Positions 18,429 to 28,326 of a stretch of DNA of 64,000 bases are shown piece by piece. The stretch covers positions 992,001 through 1,056,000 of the forward strand of contig NZ_AP022834.1 of NCBI RefSeq assembly GCF_013394385.1. Reading direction: 5' to 3'. This stretch comes from Kocuria sp. TGY1127_2. GTDB taxonomy: Bacteria > Actinomycetota > Actinomycetes > Actinomycetales > Micrococcaceae. The number at the start of each line of letters is the position of its first letter. Position 1 is the first letter of the stretch. Position numbers and translations under genes: made by a program. Under the pieces are notes generated by a model that ran no database searches, was not told where the DNA came from, and was given only the letters and a program-made list of their open reading frames with translations.

Positions 18429-19715
18429 ATGACCAACCCCGAAACACACGGTTCCCATCCTGAACCGTTTTACCCCGAACAGGCCGAGTACACGTCGCCG
18501 GACGCGGTGCCGTCCCTGCTACCGGAGGATCTGGATCCTCGGCAAGCGACCATATTGTTCATCCACGCGCATCCGGACGACGAGTCCACCTCGACCGGGG
18601 CGACGATGAGCTACTATGCGCGAGCCGGGGCCAAGGTCGATCTTCTGACCATGTCCCGGGGTGAAATGGGAGAGGTCATCGGTGAAGAGCATGCAGCGTT
18701 GGACGTGCGGAATCGTCCCTCCGAGGATCGAGGAGAGAAGCTGGGTGCGCTCCGGGAAATCGAGCTCGAGGCCGCGTGCCGCGAGCTGGGCGTTCGACGC
18801 CACTGGTTCGCTGAACGGTCCAAGAGCCCAGGTTTCTTCCGCGACTCTGGGATGTCGTGGGGCAGGCACGGTCGCGCTGCGGCAGCCGAGAACGCGGCTG
18901 CCGACTGCCTGACGCACGCGCCGCTCAAGGAATCTGCCGCGGCCATCGCGAGGGTCATCGAGAAGTCCCGTCCCGACGTCGTGGTCAGTTACGACGTCGA
19001 CGGCGGCTACGGACATCCCGACCACCAAAGAACCCATGAGGCGACCCTCAAGGCCCTTTCCATGCTGTCCCGCAAGGCTCAGCCGGCTCTGGTCTGGGGT
19101 GTGGAAGGCGAAGCGGATCCGCAGGACGAGAGACAGCAAGCCGTCGTCCAAGGGGATGCCGCGGCCAAAAAGCGTGCCATGGCCGCCCACGCGACGCAGG
19201 TCGTCGTGGGGGAGGGGAGGACCTTCCACTACTCGAATAACATTGAACAGAAGATCAGCGGAGCAGAATCGTTCAGACTTCTTGCGGAATCCGTCGATCA
19301 ATCGCGTGAAGAGCGAAAGAACGTGGCAGCCGGCCCGATCAACTCCGCCATCGCCGGAGTGGGGTTGGGCTTGGTCATCGGTTTCATCGGAACCATGTTC
19401 CACGCTTCGATCAGCTATTTTTCGGGGTGGTACCTCCCCTGGGGTCTTTTCTTGGCTCTCCTGCTGGTGCTGAGCGCAACGCTGTGGGTCTCGCATTACA
19501 CCCGTAAGGCCTGGGCCACGGTTCTTCCCGGAACCATTGCTTTTCTGGAAATCGGGCTCTTCATCTACGCCCGGTCGGACTCGCTCCTGGTGATTCCGAA
19601 TCCCAAAGTTCCGATCGGCCAGGTCGGGATTGCCTGGGTACTCGGGACCCTGGTGATGACGATGATCGGCCAATGGATCTCCAACCGCGCGATCCTGAAG
19701 ACCCGAAATTCGTAA
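18429..19715 (+). CDS. mshB: MshB-type mycothiol deacetylase fused to a membrane domain
   Basis: 428 residues. Residues about 40-295 are a PIG-L/MshB zinc deacetylase, expected to remove the acetyl group from GlcNAc-inositol in mycothiol synthesis. Visible are the metal motif AHPDDES (47-53), MSRGEMGEVIGEEH, and the second metal motif GYGHPDHQRTH. From residue 298 on there are four membrane helices (about 305-325, 337-355, 364-380, 397-415). Stand-alone MshB proteins are about 300 residues, so this is a fusion; the tail resembles the small membrane proteins often encoded beside mshB (DUF6113 type, inference). The enzyme would be anchored with its catalytic part probably cytoplasmic. The context typA-mshB-fdxA-dapC is conserved. 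Confidence 0.85.
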   Translation: MTNPETHGSHPEPFYPEQAEYTSPDAVPSLLPEDLDPRQATILFIHAHPDDESTSTGATMSYYARAGAKVDLLTMSRGEMGEVIGEEHAALDVRNRPSEDRGEKLGALREIELEAACRELGVRRHWFAERSKSPGFFRDSGMSWGRHGRAAAAENAAADCLTHAPLKESAAAIARVIEKSRPDVVVSYDVDGGYGHPDHQRTHEATLKALSMLSRKAQPALVWGVEGEADPQDERQQAVVQGDAAAKKRAMAAHATQVVVGEGRTFHYSNNIEQKISGAESFRLLAESVDQSREERKNVAAGPINSAIAGVGLGLVIGFIGTMFHASISYFSGWYLPWGLFLALLLVLSATLWVSHYTRKAWATVLPGTIAFLEIGLFIYARSDSLLVIPNPKVPIGQVGIAWVLGTLVMTMIGQWISNRAILKTRNS

Positions 19716-19897
19716 CGTCACGCAAGACTTCACGCGGCTTAACCGCAACCGCCTTGTGACGTGATAACTCATACAGTGTGAAGTACCCACGTGAGTCTGC
19801 GCCACATGCACGACTAGACTGATGGTTCAACAGACTTGCCGCGGAGCAACGAACCGAACCGCGACGACCGGGGACCCGGTACCGATGAGAGGTTTGA

Positions 19898-20221
19898 ATG
19901 ACATACGTAATTGCCCAGCCCTGCGTCGACGTCAAGGACCGCGCGTGCGTTGAAGAATGCCCCGTCGACTGCATTTACGAAGGTGAGCGGTCCCTTTACA
20001 TCCACCCGGATGAGTGCGTGGACTGCGGCGCATGCGAACCGGTGTGCCCCGTCGAAGCGATCTACTACGAGGACGACGTTCCCGAAGAATGGGATGCCTA
20101 TACCACGGCGAATGCCGATTTCTTCGATGACTTGGGTTCGCCCGGTGGGGCCGCTCGGACCGGCGTCATCGACCACGATCACCCCTTGATTGCCGGGCTG
20201 CCGCCCCAGAACCAAGAATAG
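19898..20221 (+). CDS. fdxA: 7Fe ferredoxin
   Basis: 107-residue soluble ferredoxin carrying electrons for redox enzymes. The Cys pattern is that of 7Fe ferredoxins: Cys9, Cys17 and Cys50 for a [3Fe-4S] cluster; Cys21, Cys40, Cys43 and Cys46 for a [4Fe-4S] cluster; Cys25 is the extra conserved residue. The C-terminal extension ends in LIAGLPPQ, typical of actinobacterial FdxA. GAGAGG lies just upstream of the ATG. It is 11 bases before dapC and probably co-transcribed, a widely conserved pair. Confidence 0.95.
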   Translation: MTYVIAQPCVDVKDRACVEECPVDCIYEGERSLYIHPDECVDCGACEPVCPVEAIYYEDDVPEEWDAYTTANADFFDDLGSPGGAARTGVIDHDHPLIAGLPPQNQE

Positions 20222-20232
20222 GACCGGCCCGC

Positions 20233-21366
20233 ATGTCTTCCTTCGGTTTGAGCCTGCCGGATTACCCCTGGAACTCCCTGGCTCCTTATCGCGAACGCGC
20301 CGCCGGTCATCCGGATGGCACGGTGGACCTGTCGATTGGTACGCCGGTCGACCCGACCCCTGACGTCATCCGGCAGGCTTTGGCCGACGGGGCAGATGCT
20401 CCGGGGTATCCGACCACGCAGGGAACCGCGGAAGTTCGGCAGGCCATTGTCCAATGGTATGCGCGCCGTCGTGGGGTAGAAGGTCTGGACGAGACATCCG
20501 TGATGCCGACCGTAGGCTCCAAGGAGCTGGTGGCTTGGTTGCCATTCCTCCTTGGCCTGGGTGAGGACGACGTCGTTGTGCGCCCCGTCGTTGCCTATCC
20601 CACCTACGATATCGGGGCGAGGTTTGCTGGGGCGCGTGCCGTCGCTGCAGACAATCTGGAAGATCTGGATGCAGAGACTCGTTCCCGCGTGAAGCTCGTG
20701 TGGGTGAATTCACCCGGTAACCCCACAGGCACGGTGAGGGATGCGACATCTTTGGCCCAGATGGTGCGCGAGGCACGTGAACTCGGCGCCGTCGTGGCGT
20801 CCGATGAATGTTATGCGGAATTGGGATGGGGCGACTGGGACGAAGAACGAGGTGGCCAGCGTGTGCCGTCCGTTCTTGATCCCCGAGTCTCCGGTGGCGA
20901 GATGACCAACCTTCTTTCCGTCTACTCCCTGTCCAAGCAATCCAACCTCGCCGGATATCGGGCGGCATTCGTTGCGGGGGATACGGGTCTGATCGCGAAC
21001 CTCATCAACTCGAGAAAACACGCGGGCATGATCGTGCCGCGTCCTATCCAAGATGCCATGACGATTGCCCTGGGCGACGAGAATCATGTCGCGCACCAGA
21101 AAGCTCTTTATCGGTCCCGGCGTGAGGCCCTGAAGCCCGCCGTCGAGCAATACGGCTTGTCGATCGAGGGATCACGGGCCGGACTGTATCTATGGGGAAC
21201 CATGGGGGAGGACACCTGGACCACGGTGGGTCGTTTTGCCGATCTTGGCATCGTGGTCGGCCCCGGGGTCTTCTACGGTGACGAGGGAGACGGACACATA
21301 CGGATCTCTCTGACCGCATGCGACGAACGTATCGAAGCGGCCGTCCGGCGGCTATCGAAGGCCTGA
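20233..21366 (+). CDS. dapC: succinyldiaminopimelate transaminase
   Basis: 377-residue PLP-dependent class I aminotransferase making N-succinyl-L,L-diaminopimelate in the succinylase lysine/peptidoglycan pathway. The PLP lysine lies in VYSLSKQSNLAGYRAAFV. WVNSPGNPTG and ASDECYAELGW are the substrate and cofactor segments, and the C-terminal arginine is in HIRISLTACDERI. Length is typical. Pathway partners dapD and dapE are about 3-4 kb further on. The assignment to DapC rather than another aminotransferase rests on the fdxA linkage and family resemblance. Confidence 0.92.
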   Translation: MSSFGLSLPDYPWNSLAPYRERAAGHPDGTVDLSIGTPVDPTPDVIRQALADGADAPGYPTTQGTAEVRQAIVQWYARRRGVEGLDETSVMPTVGSKELVAWLPFLLGLGEDDVVVRPVVAYPTYDIGARFAGARAVAADNLEDLDAETRSRVKLVWVNSPGNPTGTVRDATSLAQMVREARELGAVVASDECYAELGWGDWDEERGGQRVPSVLDPRVSGGEMTNLLSVYSLSKQSNLAGYRAAFVAGDTGLIANLINSRKHAGMIVPRPIQDAMTIALGDENHVAHQKALYRSRREALKPAVEQYGLSIEGSRAGLYLWGTMGEDTWTTVGRFADLGIVVGPGVFYGDEGDGHIRISLTACDERIEAAVRRLSKA

Positions 21367-21516
21367 CTCGAGGAGACCCTGGCGGGCGGCGGATATCGAA
21401 GTGTCTTATTTCGCCGCGTCAAGCGCGGTGAAATGTCCGTGCACATCGCGAGGATGATTCGTGACGGTATGTCTGCAAAGGGTAGGCTATGCAGAGATAA
21501 TCTGTGTCCCCGCCCA

Positions 21517-21554
21517 CGCCGCGGCCCTGACCGTTATGGCAGGGCGGCGCTTTT
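21517..21554 (+). terminator. possible terminator between dapC and gltA
   Basis: GCCCTG (21524-21529) pairs with CAGGGC (21540-21545), extended by a few pairs beyond a G-G mismatch, and is followed by TTTT at 21551-21554. It could end dapC transcription. Confidence 0.35.
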
Positions 21555-21624
21555 GTGCCGGCACCAGGGCGACCCCCGAGGCTTGGCATGTCACGGCGGA
21601 GGACACACGCAAACGGGAGGAAAT

Positions 21625-22908
21625 ATGACCGATAACGCGACCTTCACCTTCGACGGTACGAGCGTCGACTGCCCGGCCGTCGAACCGACTGACGGGACGG
21701 GCGCATTCGACATCGCCAAACTTCGTTCCGAAACCGGGGGGTACGTCACCTACGACCCCGGCTTCATGAACACCGCCAACGTCAAGTCCGCTGTCACCTA
21801 TATCGACGGCGATGCCGGAATCCTGCGGTACCGTGGTTACCCGATCGAAGATCTTGCCAAGAAAGCGAGCTTCGTCGAGGTCGCCTACCTGTTGATCTAC
21901 GGTGAGTTGCCAACGCAAACGCAGTTGGATGAATTCGATCGTATGATCCGGACCCACACCATGGTCCACGAGGATCTGAAGATCTTCTTCTCAGGTTTCC
22001 CTCGGACCGCGCACCCGATGCCGGTTCTGGCTTCGGCGGTGTCCGCACTGTCGACCTTTTACAGCGACTCGTTGGATCCGCACGACGAGCACGAGGTCGA
22101 GGTCTCCACGATCCGTTTGCTGTCCAAAGTGCCGACCCTGGCGGCGTATGCATTCAAGAAGTCCAAGGGCGAGCCGATGCTCTACCCGCAGAATGACCTC
22201 AATTACGCTGAGAACTTCCTGCGGCTGTGCTTCGGCGTTCCCGCAGAAGACTACGAGGTGGATCCGGACATTGCAGAGGCACTCAACCTCTTGCTGATCC
22301 TTCACGCGGATCACGAGCAGAACTGCTCGACCTCGACAGTCCGCCTGGTCGGCTCGTCCGATGCCAATATGTTCGCTTCCGTCTCCGCTGGCATCAATGC
22401 TCTGTACGGACCTAAGCACGGTGGCGCAAACGAGGCCGTCCTGAACATGCTTCGCAGCATTCAGTCCGAGGGCATCAGCCCCGAGGATTTCATGGAAAAA
22501 GTCAAGAACAAGGAAGAGGGCGTACGCCTGATGGGCTTCGGCCACCGGGTGTACAAGAACTACGATCCGCGCGCCCGCATCGTGAAGGCCACCGCGGACA
22601 AGATCCTGAAGAAGATCGGCGGCGACGACGAGCTCCTCGAGATCGCGATGCGTCTCGAGGACAAGGCACTGGCCGACGACTACTTCGTCGAGCGCAAGCT
22701 CTATCCGAACGTGGACTTCTACACGGGCCTGATCTACAAGGCGATGGGCTTCCCGGAGCAGATGTTCACGGTGCTCTTCGCCATCGGTCGTCTGCCCGGG
22801 TGGATCGCCCAGTGGCGTGAGATGATGCTGGATCCGTCCACCAAGATCGGCCGCCCTCGCCAGGTCTACACCGGTGAGACCGAGCGTCGTTACCCCGGGG
22901 TCGAGTAG
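21625..22908 (+). CDS. gltA: citrate synthase
   Basis: 427-residue type I hexameric citrate synthase condensing oxaloacetate and acetyl-CoA at the entry to the TCA cycle. Catalytic regions are visible: GPKHGGANEAVLNML with its His, MGFGHRVYKNYDPRA with its His, and the C-terminal RPRQVYTGETERRY. The N-terminal Greek-key domain and the length match bacterial GltA. ATG 21625 is chosen for the strong GGGAGG five to six bases before it, although the frame runs back to 21433. Single gene with a strong terminator. Confidence 0.96.
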   Translation: MTDNATFTFDGTSVDCPAVEPTDGTGAFDIAKLRSETGGYVTYDPGFMNTANVKSAVTYIDGDAGILRYRGYPIEDLAKKASFVEVAYLLIYGELPTQTQLDEFDRMIRTHTMVHEDLKIFFSGFPRTAHPMPVLASAVSALSTFYSDSLDPHDEHEVEVSTIRLLSKVPTLAAYAFKKSKGEPMLYPQNDLNYAENFLRLCFGVPAEDYEVDPDIAEALNLLLILHADHEQNCSTSTVRLVGSSDANMFASVSAGINALYGPKHGGANEAVLNMLRSIQSEGISPEDFMEKVKNKEEGVRLMGFGHRVYKNYDPRARIVKATADKILKKIGGDDELLEIAMRLEDKALADDYFVERKLYPNVDFYTGLIYKAMGFPEQMFTVLFAIGRLPGWIAQWREMMLDPSTKIGRPRQVYTGETERRYPGVE

Positions 22909-22924
22909 CCAGACCAACTCAGAT

Positions 22925-22988
22925 TCGGGCCGTCGCGTGCATCTCGGGTTCACCTACGAACAGGGATGCACGCAACGGCCCGATTTTT
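22925..22988 (+). terminator. intrinsic terminator of gltA
   Basis: 19-base arms (22925-22943 with 22965-22983) pair with one mismatch and are followed directly by TTTTTAT. It lies 16 bases past the stop. Nothing gene-like is seen from here to galE (about 250 bases). Confidence 0.88.
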
Positions 22989-23236
22989 ATCTGAGGCGGT
23001 TCGCATATCCCTTGGCCCTCGCCACAGAATGCAGGGCGCCTTCAACCCGCCCGGGGTCGCTGATCAGCGGCAAGCACGGACGACGTCCGCCGGAATAATG
23101 TCCACACCGGACCTCGCCTACCTCATGGTGTGGGAACATGGGTGTCCACTGCGAGTTACTGACAGCGAATCGGGCTATGGGGTGGATTACGGGCCGCTAT
23201 GCAACCCGAAATGCACGCGCGATCCCGGTCCGCTGT

Positions 23237-24253
23237 CTATCCCTCGTATCCGTTGGGATTGTTCTTCTGCCACCGCCAGTGATCCGCGCACATGGTCGCG
23301 ATGTCTCGGCTCGCGGACCAGCCGAGATCGGCCAGGGCAGAAGAGGGATCCGCGTAAGAGACGGCGACGTCCCCCGGCCGGCGATCCACGATCTCGTACG
23401 GGATTTCCTTGCCCGATGCGTTTTCGAAAGCCTCGCGCACCTCGAGGACCGAATAACCGTTGCCCGTCCCGAGGTTCCACGTATGGAGTCCGCCTCGTTG
23501 AGAAACGTAGTCGAGGGCCTTGAGATGACCTTCCGCGAGATCGACGACGTGGATGTAATCCCGCACACCGGTACCGTCCGGTGTGGGGTAGTCGTCGCCG
23601 AAAACCTTGAGCTTGTCGCGGCGCCCGACCGCGACCTGCGCTATGAAAGGCAGCAGGTTGTTCGGAACCCCCGTGGGGTCTTCGCCGATCTGTCCGGATT
23701 CATGGGCACCTACGGGGTTGAAGTACCGCAGAAGAGCAACATTCCAGGACTCGTCCGACTGGGCCACGTCGATCAGCATGTCTTCAATGTGCTCTTTAGT
23801 TCGGCCGTAACAGGATTGAGCGTCCATGGGCAGCTTCTCGGTGAGAGGCATCTCCTCGGGAGCGCCGTAGACGGTCGCCGATGACGAGAATACGATTGAA
23901 CGACACCCCGACTGATCCATCGCCTGCAGGAGATTGATCGTTCCGGCCACGTTGGTGTTGTAGTACCACAGCGGTTTTTCCGCCGATTCGCCGACTGCCT
24001 TCAGCCCTGCGAAATGGATCACCGCCTCCGGCCTGGACGATTCGAAAAGCTCGTTCATCGCCGGAGCGTCCAACAAATCCACTTCGTGGAATTCGGCACG
24101 CTTGCCACCGGCGAGATCGCTGACCCGTTCCAGCGAGGCCTTGGACGAGTTCGCGAGATTGTCCATAACGACAACCTCATGCCCGGCTTCGAGAAGAGCC
24201 AGAACCGTATGGCTGCCGATATAGCCGGCACCGCCGGTCACCATGATCTTCAT
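23237..24253 (-). CDS. galE: UDP-glucose 4-epimerase
   Basis: 338-residue NAD-dependent short-chain dehydrogenase that interconverts UDP-glucose and UDP-galactose, used in galactose metabolism and cell-surface polysaccharides. The NAD motif is TGGAGYIGS (residues 6-14). The catalytic Ser lies in VFSSSATVYG (about 121-130), and the YxxxK pair is Tyr149/Lys153. The C-terminal RRPGDVAVSYADPS is typical. It is 24 bases downstream of dapD on the same strand, so may be read with it. Confidence 0.94.
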   Translation of the reverse strand: MKIMVTGGAGYIGSHTVLALLEAGHEVVVMDNLANSSKASLERVSDLAGGKRAEFHEVDLLDAPAMNELFESSRPEAVIHFAGLKAVGESAEKPLWYYNTNVAGTINLLQAMDQSGCRSIVFSSSATVYGAPEEMPLTEKLPMDAQSCYGRTKEHIEDMLIDVAQSDESWNVALLRYFNPVGAHESGQIGEDPTGVPNNLLPFIAQVAVGRRDKLKVFGDDYPTPDGTGVRDYIHVVDLAEGHLKALDYVSQRGGLHTWNLGTGNGYSVLEVREAFENASGKEIPYEIVDRRPGDVAVSYADPSSALADLGWSASRDIATMCADHWRWQKNNPNGYEG

Positions 24254-24277
24254 GTCTATTTCCTAACGGTGGGTGAA

Positions 24278-25234
24278 CTAGTTGGCGTGCAGGACTGAAT
24301 TGAGTTCAACGGATCCAGTCGCGCGGGGGATTGCTTCCACGGCGCCGCTCTGGGAGTTGCGGCGGTACAGCAAATTCGCGGTCCCGGATAGGTCCGCGGC
24401 TTTGACGACCTTCGATTCCTGGCTCGTGACTACAGTCACGCGGGTTCCAGTGGTCAGGTACAACCCGGCCTCGACGACGCAGTCGTCGCCCAACGATATC
24501 CCCACACCGGCGTTGGCGCCGAGAAGCACGCGTTCGCCGAGGCGGACGCGTTCCTTGCCACCTCCGGACAACGTACCCATGATCGACGCGCCGCCGCCGA
24601 TGTCGGTGTGGTCACCGACCACGACGCCCTGGCTGATGCGGCCCTCGACCATGGCGTGGCCCAGCGTTCCGGAATTATAATTGACGAAGCCCTCGTGCAT
24701 GACGGTTGTGCCGTCCGCGAGATGAGCGCCCAGGCGCACGCGATCGGCATCGCCGATACGGACACCGGTGGGCACCACGTAATCGACCATGCGCGGAAAT
24801 TTGTCGACCGAGTAAACAGTCACGTGTCCTCGTGTACGCAGCGCCAAACGCACCTGTTCGAGCTCGGAAGCGAGAACGGGGCCGAAATTGGTCCACGCCA
24901 CGTTGGCGAGTTTCCCGAAGACGCCGTCCAAATTGATCGAATTCGGCACGACGAGGCGGTGCGAGAGGGCATGGAGCCGCAGATACACATCTGCCGCGTC
25001 GACGGGCTCCTCCTGAAGCCGAACGGAGGTCTCAATAACCTTCAGTTCTACGTTGCGGGCGACGTCAGGGCCCTGTGAGGCCTCCAGGGCGTCGCGCACG
25101 GAGGTCTCCGCGGTCTCTGAAAGGGCTGGGGCTGGATACCAGACGTCCAGGACCTGTCCCTTGTTGGGGCCGGCGGCCACGACGGTGGCCAGGCCCAAGC
25201 CTGCTGCGTATTCGGCGCTCGTACTTGAAGTCAT
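24278..25234 (-). CDS. dapD: tetrahydrodipicolinate N-succinyltransferase
   Basis: 318-residue actinobacterial-type DapD, transferring succinyl from CoA to tetrahydrodipicolinate in lysine and diaminopimelate synthesis. The left-handed beta-helix shows as hexapeptide-like runs ([40 protein letters not shown]). The N-terminus [18 protein letters not shown] fits family members, so the start is 25234, not the far upstream 25465. Divergent from dapE with an 86-base shared promoter region containing ATCGTAAGACGAT, a short inverted repeat. Confidence 0.95.
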   Translation of the reverse strand: MTSSTSAEYAAGLGLATVVAAGPNKGQVLDVWYPAPALSETAETSVRDALEASQGPDVARNVELKVIETSVRLQEEPVDAADVYLRLHALSHRLVVPNSINLDGVFGKLANVAWTNFGPVLASELEQVRLALRTRGHVTVYSVDKFPRMVDYVVPTGVRIGDADRVRLGAHLADGTTVMHEGFVNYNSGTLGHAMVEGRISQGVVVGDHTDIGGGASIMGTLSGGGKERVRLGERVLLGANAGVGISLGDDCVVEAGLYLTTGTRVTVVTSQESKVVKAADLSGTANLLYRRNSQSGAVEAIPRATGSVELNSVLHAN

Positions 25235-25320
25235 GTTTCCCAGTCTACGAAAACCTGGACGATGTTCCGTAGTGTGAGCCCGGGTCGTACCGAATCGTAA
25301 GACGATACTAAGGTGAACGC

Positions 25321-26448
25321 ATGACTCCCCACAGCTCAACGAAGCCTCGAAACGTCCCGTCCCTGAACCTGACCCAAGACGTCGCACAGCTGACGGCAGA
25401 CTTGTTGGACATATATTCGGTCTCCGATGCCGAGGAGCCGATTGCCGACGCGGTCGAACGAGCACTGGGAGAACTCGGACACTTGACCGTCCAACGCCAT
25501 GGTGACACCGTGGTCGCCCGCACGGAGCTCGGACGGGATGAAAGAGTTGTTCTTGCCGGTCACTTGGATACGGTTCCCCTTCCCTCGACCCCGGGAGCGA
25601 GGGGCACCGTTCCTTCGGAATGGGACCAGTCCGAGGGCCGCAGGGTCCTGTACGGGCGTGGCGCGACCGATATGAAGGGGGGTGTGGCGGTTCAGCTCCA
25701 ACTGGCGGCGACCCTGACTCAGCCGGGCCGTGACATCACGTACGTCTTCTACGATCATGAAGAGGTATCCAGCGACGCGTCGGGGCTGGGGAAACTGCTG
25801 AAAGTCGCCCCAGAACTGGTGACCGACGCCGATTTTGCTGTTCTGCTCGAACCGACGGACGGCCGGATCGAGGGCGGTTGCAACGGCACGATGCGTTTCT
25901 GGATCCACACCTCCGGTATTGCCGCCCATTCCGGGCGAGCTTGGATGGGCGAGAACGCTATTCACAAGCTGGGGCGTGTTCTCCGGATTCTCGAAGAGTA
26001 CGAGCCGGGCAGCGTGACCGTTGAAGGCCTGGATTTTCGGGAAGGCCTCAACGCGGTCCAGATCGAAGGAGGGGTGGCAGGCAACGTTATTCCCGACTCA
26101 TGCAACGTTCACATCAATTACCGTTTCGCCCCGGACAAGACGTTGGACGAGGCGATGGTCCGGATGCGAGAGCTCTTCGAAGGATACGAACTCGACATCG
26201 TGGACGCCTCGCCCGCGGCCAGACCGGGTTTGGATGCGCCACTCGCTCAAGAACTGGTCCGCTCGGTCGGAGCCGACCCCCACCCGAAATATGGCTGGAC
26301 CGACGTCGCACGATTCTCCGCAATGGGAATTCCGGCGGTGAATTTCGGACCGGGCGACGCCTTACTGGCCCATTCCGACAACGAGCACGTTTTCGCCTCC
26401 GAAGTCCACGACTGCCTGAACGCGCTCGAACGGTGGCTGACCTCCTAG
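25321..26448 (+). CDS. dapE: succinyl-diaminopimelate desuccinylase
   Basis: 375-residue M20-family zinc peptidase releasing succinate from N-succinyl-LL-diaminopimelate. Metal and catalytic motifs: LAGHLDTVP (His and Asp), [13 protein letters not shown] (bridging Asp), YDHEEVSS (Glu catalytic pair) and a C-terminal His in [14 protein letters not shown]. Length is typical for actinobacterial DapE. A GATACT -10-like element sits very close to the ATG, so the message may be nearly leaderless. With dapC and dapD, three succinylase-branch genes fall in this window. Confidence 0.95.
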   Translation: MTPHSSTKPRNVPSLNLTQDVAQLTADLLDIYSVSDAEEPIADAVERALGELGHLTVQRHGDTVVARTELGRDERVVLAGHLDTVPLPSTPGARGTVPSEWDQSEGRRVLYGRGATDMKGGVAVQLQLAATLTQPGRDITYVFYDHEEVSSDASGLGKLLKVAPELVTDADFAVLLEPTDGRIEGGCNGTMRFWIHTSGIAAHSGRAWMGENAIHKLGRVLRILEEYEPGSVTVEGLDFREGLNAVQIEGGVAGNVIPDSCNVHINYRFAPDKTLDEAMVRMRELFEGYELDIVDASPAARPGLDAPLAQELVRSVGADPHPKYGWTDVARFSAMGIPAVNFGPGDALLAHSDNEHVFASEVHDCLNALERWLTS

Positions 26449-26503
26449 AGGTGGTGGGACATCGTCTCAGGCGATTTTCATTCTCATAGTCCAGAATGAG
26501 TGT

Positions 26504-26710
26504 ATGAACTTTATCCTGGTGGGACTGACCTTCGTCATCTTGGCGGCCGTCCTCATCTCGTGCGCCGTTCTGGGAGCCGACCGGCTTTCCGGTGCCGAGT
26601 ATGCATCTCGCGATGGTATCGACTGCCCCGGACCCGAACGAGGGCCTCTGGAAGACGGCCAAGGTGCTTCCGGCACCGAACGCCCGGTCACACATAGTAA
26701 CCACACGTGA
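26504..26710 (+). CDS. small single-helix membrane protein, unknown
   Basis: 68-residue protein with one N-terminal membrane helix (about residues 3-25, MNFILVGLTFVILAAVLISC) and a polar tail. No known domain. Support comes from context: its TGA overlaps the GTG start of the next gene (GTGA, 26707-26710), the classic layout of translationally coupled pairs. The ribosome binding site is weak. It may work with the downstream membrane glycosyltransferase, but that is only inference. Confidence 0.55.
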   Translation: MNFILVGLTFVILAAVLISCAVLGADRLSGAEYASRDGIDCPGPERGPLEDGQGASGTERPVTHSNHT

Positions 26711-28047
26711 GTCCCGCGAAACACCTCATGACCCACGCGGTGGCCAGCTTCAGGCTATGGGTCCTGGGACTGCCCATTTGGACTTGGGTGTTGGGCGTTT
26801 ACACTGCTACGCGCATTTGGGGATGGGCGGCGTTCACTCTTGTCGGGCGGCAACAGCAAGCCAGTCCCTGGGGAGCGGGACCCCTGAGTTATCTGCAGTT
26901 CATCGGTATCTGGGACAGCGATTGGTATCGGCATATCGCCGAGATCGGATATCCGAGTGTCCTTCCAGTGGATATGTCGGGCACCGTCGACCAGAACCCC
27001 TGGGCCTTTTATCCACTGTTCCCCATGACGACGTCGGTTCTGATGAAGGTGACCGGCCTTTCCTGGCCAGCGGCGGGAGGCCTGGTCTCGATAGCGTGCG
27101 GAGCGGTCGCTTCGATTCTTCTCTACGGACTATTCACATCTGCACGGGCCGTCGCGACCCGTACTGAAGACGTAGGTGGGGAGCAATATGTTTCCCCACG
27201 TCGCATCCTTCACGGGTTGGGCCTGAAGCAGCCGGGTCACGGTATCGACGGTTTCGCGCTCTGGACGACGGCCTTGGTCCTCCTGAGCCCGGTCGCGCCG
27301 ATCCTTCAAGTGCCTTACGCCGAGTCCATGAACTTCATGTTTCTCGCGGGATTTCTCCTCGCTCTGGTCCGCGGAAATCTGGTCATCTGTTCGATAGTGC
27401 TGATCCCGACCTGCTTGTCCCGACCTGTGGGGGTCCCGATCGCCCTTGCGATGGGATGCTGGTGGCTGACGCGATTCGTCATCGCCTACCGAGGACAGAT
27501 CGAAGCAACCGGTCGCCGACGATTTGTCGTGGCGTTCGGAGCCTCGGCCCGGTATCTCGCGGTGGGGCTCTTTGCCTGCGTCTGCGCTCTGGCGTGGCCC
27601 GCCATTGCGTGGATCGCTACCGGCCGATACGACGCGTACACGGCGACGGAAACCGCCTGGCGCGGAGAGCATCTCCTTCCGTTCCAACCCTGGATCGACC
27701 AAGCGCTGAATTACCTGGGAGAACCGGGTCCCCTTGTACTTCTCATGCTGGTCGTCGGCTTCTTGTGGGTAATGCATAGCCGGGCCGTTTTGACGACGTT
27801 GCCGCGTAACATCCGGTACTGGTGTTACGCCTATGTCGCGTATTTGCTGGTCTTTCTGTTTCCGCAGTCCTCCACTTTCCGGTTGCTGCTTCCAGTGTTT
27901 CCTCTTGCAGCGCCTCTGGTGGCTGTCTCGGATTCGCGCGCTTACCGCACAACACTGCTCGTCGGGGCAGCCCTGGGGCAACTTATTTGGATTGGGTGGC
28001 TATGGCATTGGAAAGAACTGCCTAGTGGCGGTGACTATCCACCGTAG
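26707..28047 (+). CDS. multi-pass membrane mannosyltransferase-like protein (PIG-V type)
   Basis: 446-residue integral membrane protein with about ten helices. The first extracytoplasmic loop contains WDSDWYRHIAEIGYP, a pattern seen in PIG-V/GPI mannosyltransferase-like GT-C enzymes that use polyprenyl-linked sugars, followed by NPWAFYPLFP. It is probably a glycosyltransferase acting on the outer membrane leaflet; donor and acceptor are unknown. Starts with GTG overlapping the stop of the small upstream gene by 4 bases. A later internal start (MTHAVASF) is possible but less well placed. Confidence 0.75.
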   Translation: MSPAKHLMTHAVASFRLWVLGLPIWTWVLGVYTATRIWGWAAFTLVGRQQQASPWGAGPLSYLQFIGIWDSDWYRHIAEIGYPSVLPVDMSGTVDQNPWAFYPLFPMTTSVLMKVTGLSWPAAGGLVSIACGAVASILLYGLFTSARAVATRTEDVGGEQYVSPRRILHGLGLKQPGHGIDGFALWTTALVLLSPVAPILQVPYAESMNFMFLAGFLLALVRGNLVICSIVLIPTCLSRPVGVPIALAMGCWWLTRFVIAYRGQIEATGRRRFVVAFGASARYLAVGLFACVCALAWPAIAWIATGRYDAYTATETAWRGEHLLPFQPWIDQALNYLGEPGPLVLLMLVVGFLWVMHSRAVLTTLPRNIRYWCYAYVAYLLVFLFPQSSTFRLLLPVFPLAAPLVAVSDSRAYRTTLLVGAALGQLIWIGWLWHWKELPSGGDYPP

Positions 28048-28155
28048 AGGTCACATCGGGACCGCAACCTGGTTGTTAAGGTGATGGAGCTATCATTGGG
28101 CAACCGGGGGACCTCTGTTCCTCGGCGATGAGCGTCAATCCGACAAGGAGCAACA

Positions 28156-28326
28156 ATGGCCGCGATGAAGCCGAGAACCGGTGAAGGACCCATGGAGGTC
28201 GCGAAAGAGGGCCGGTCCCTCATCATGCGGATTCCCCTTGAGGGCGGAGGCCGTTTGGTCCTCGAAATCACCAAGGACGAGGCTCAGTCTCTGAAGGAAT
28301 GCCTGGATCCCATCACGCATTCGTGA
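28156..28326 (+). CDS. DUF3117 protein
   Basis: 56-residue protein whose sequence (MAAMKPRTGEGPMEVAKEGR, then IMRIPLEGGGRLVLEI) matches the near-universal actinobacterial DUF3117 family. Function unknown. The ATG is preceded by a strong AAGGAG (28145-28150). It lies upstream of tatB as in other actinobacteria. Confidence 0.92.
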   Translation: MAAMKPRTGEGPMEVAKEGRSLIMRIPLEGGGRLVLEITKDEAQSLKECLDPITHS

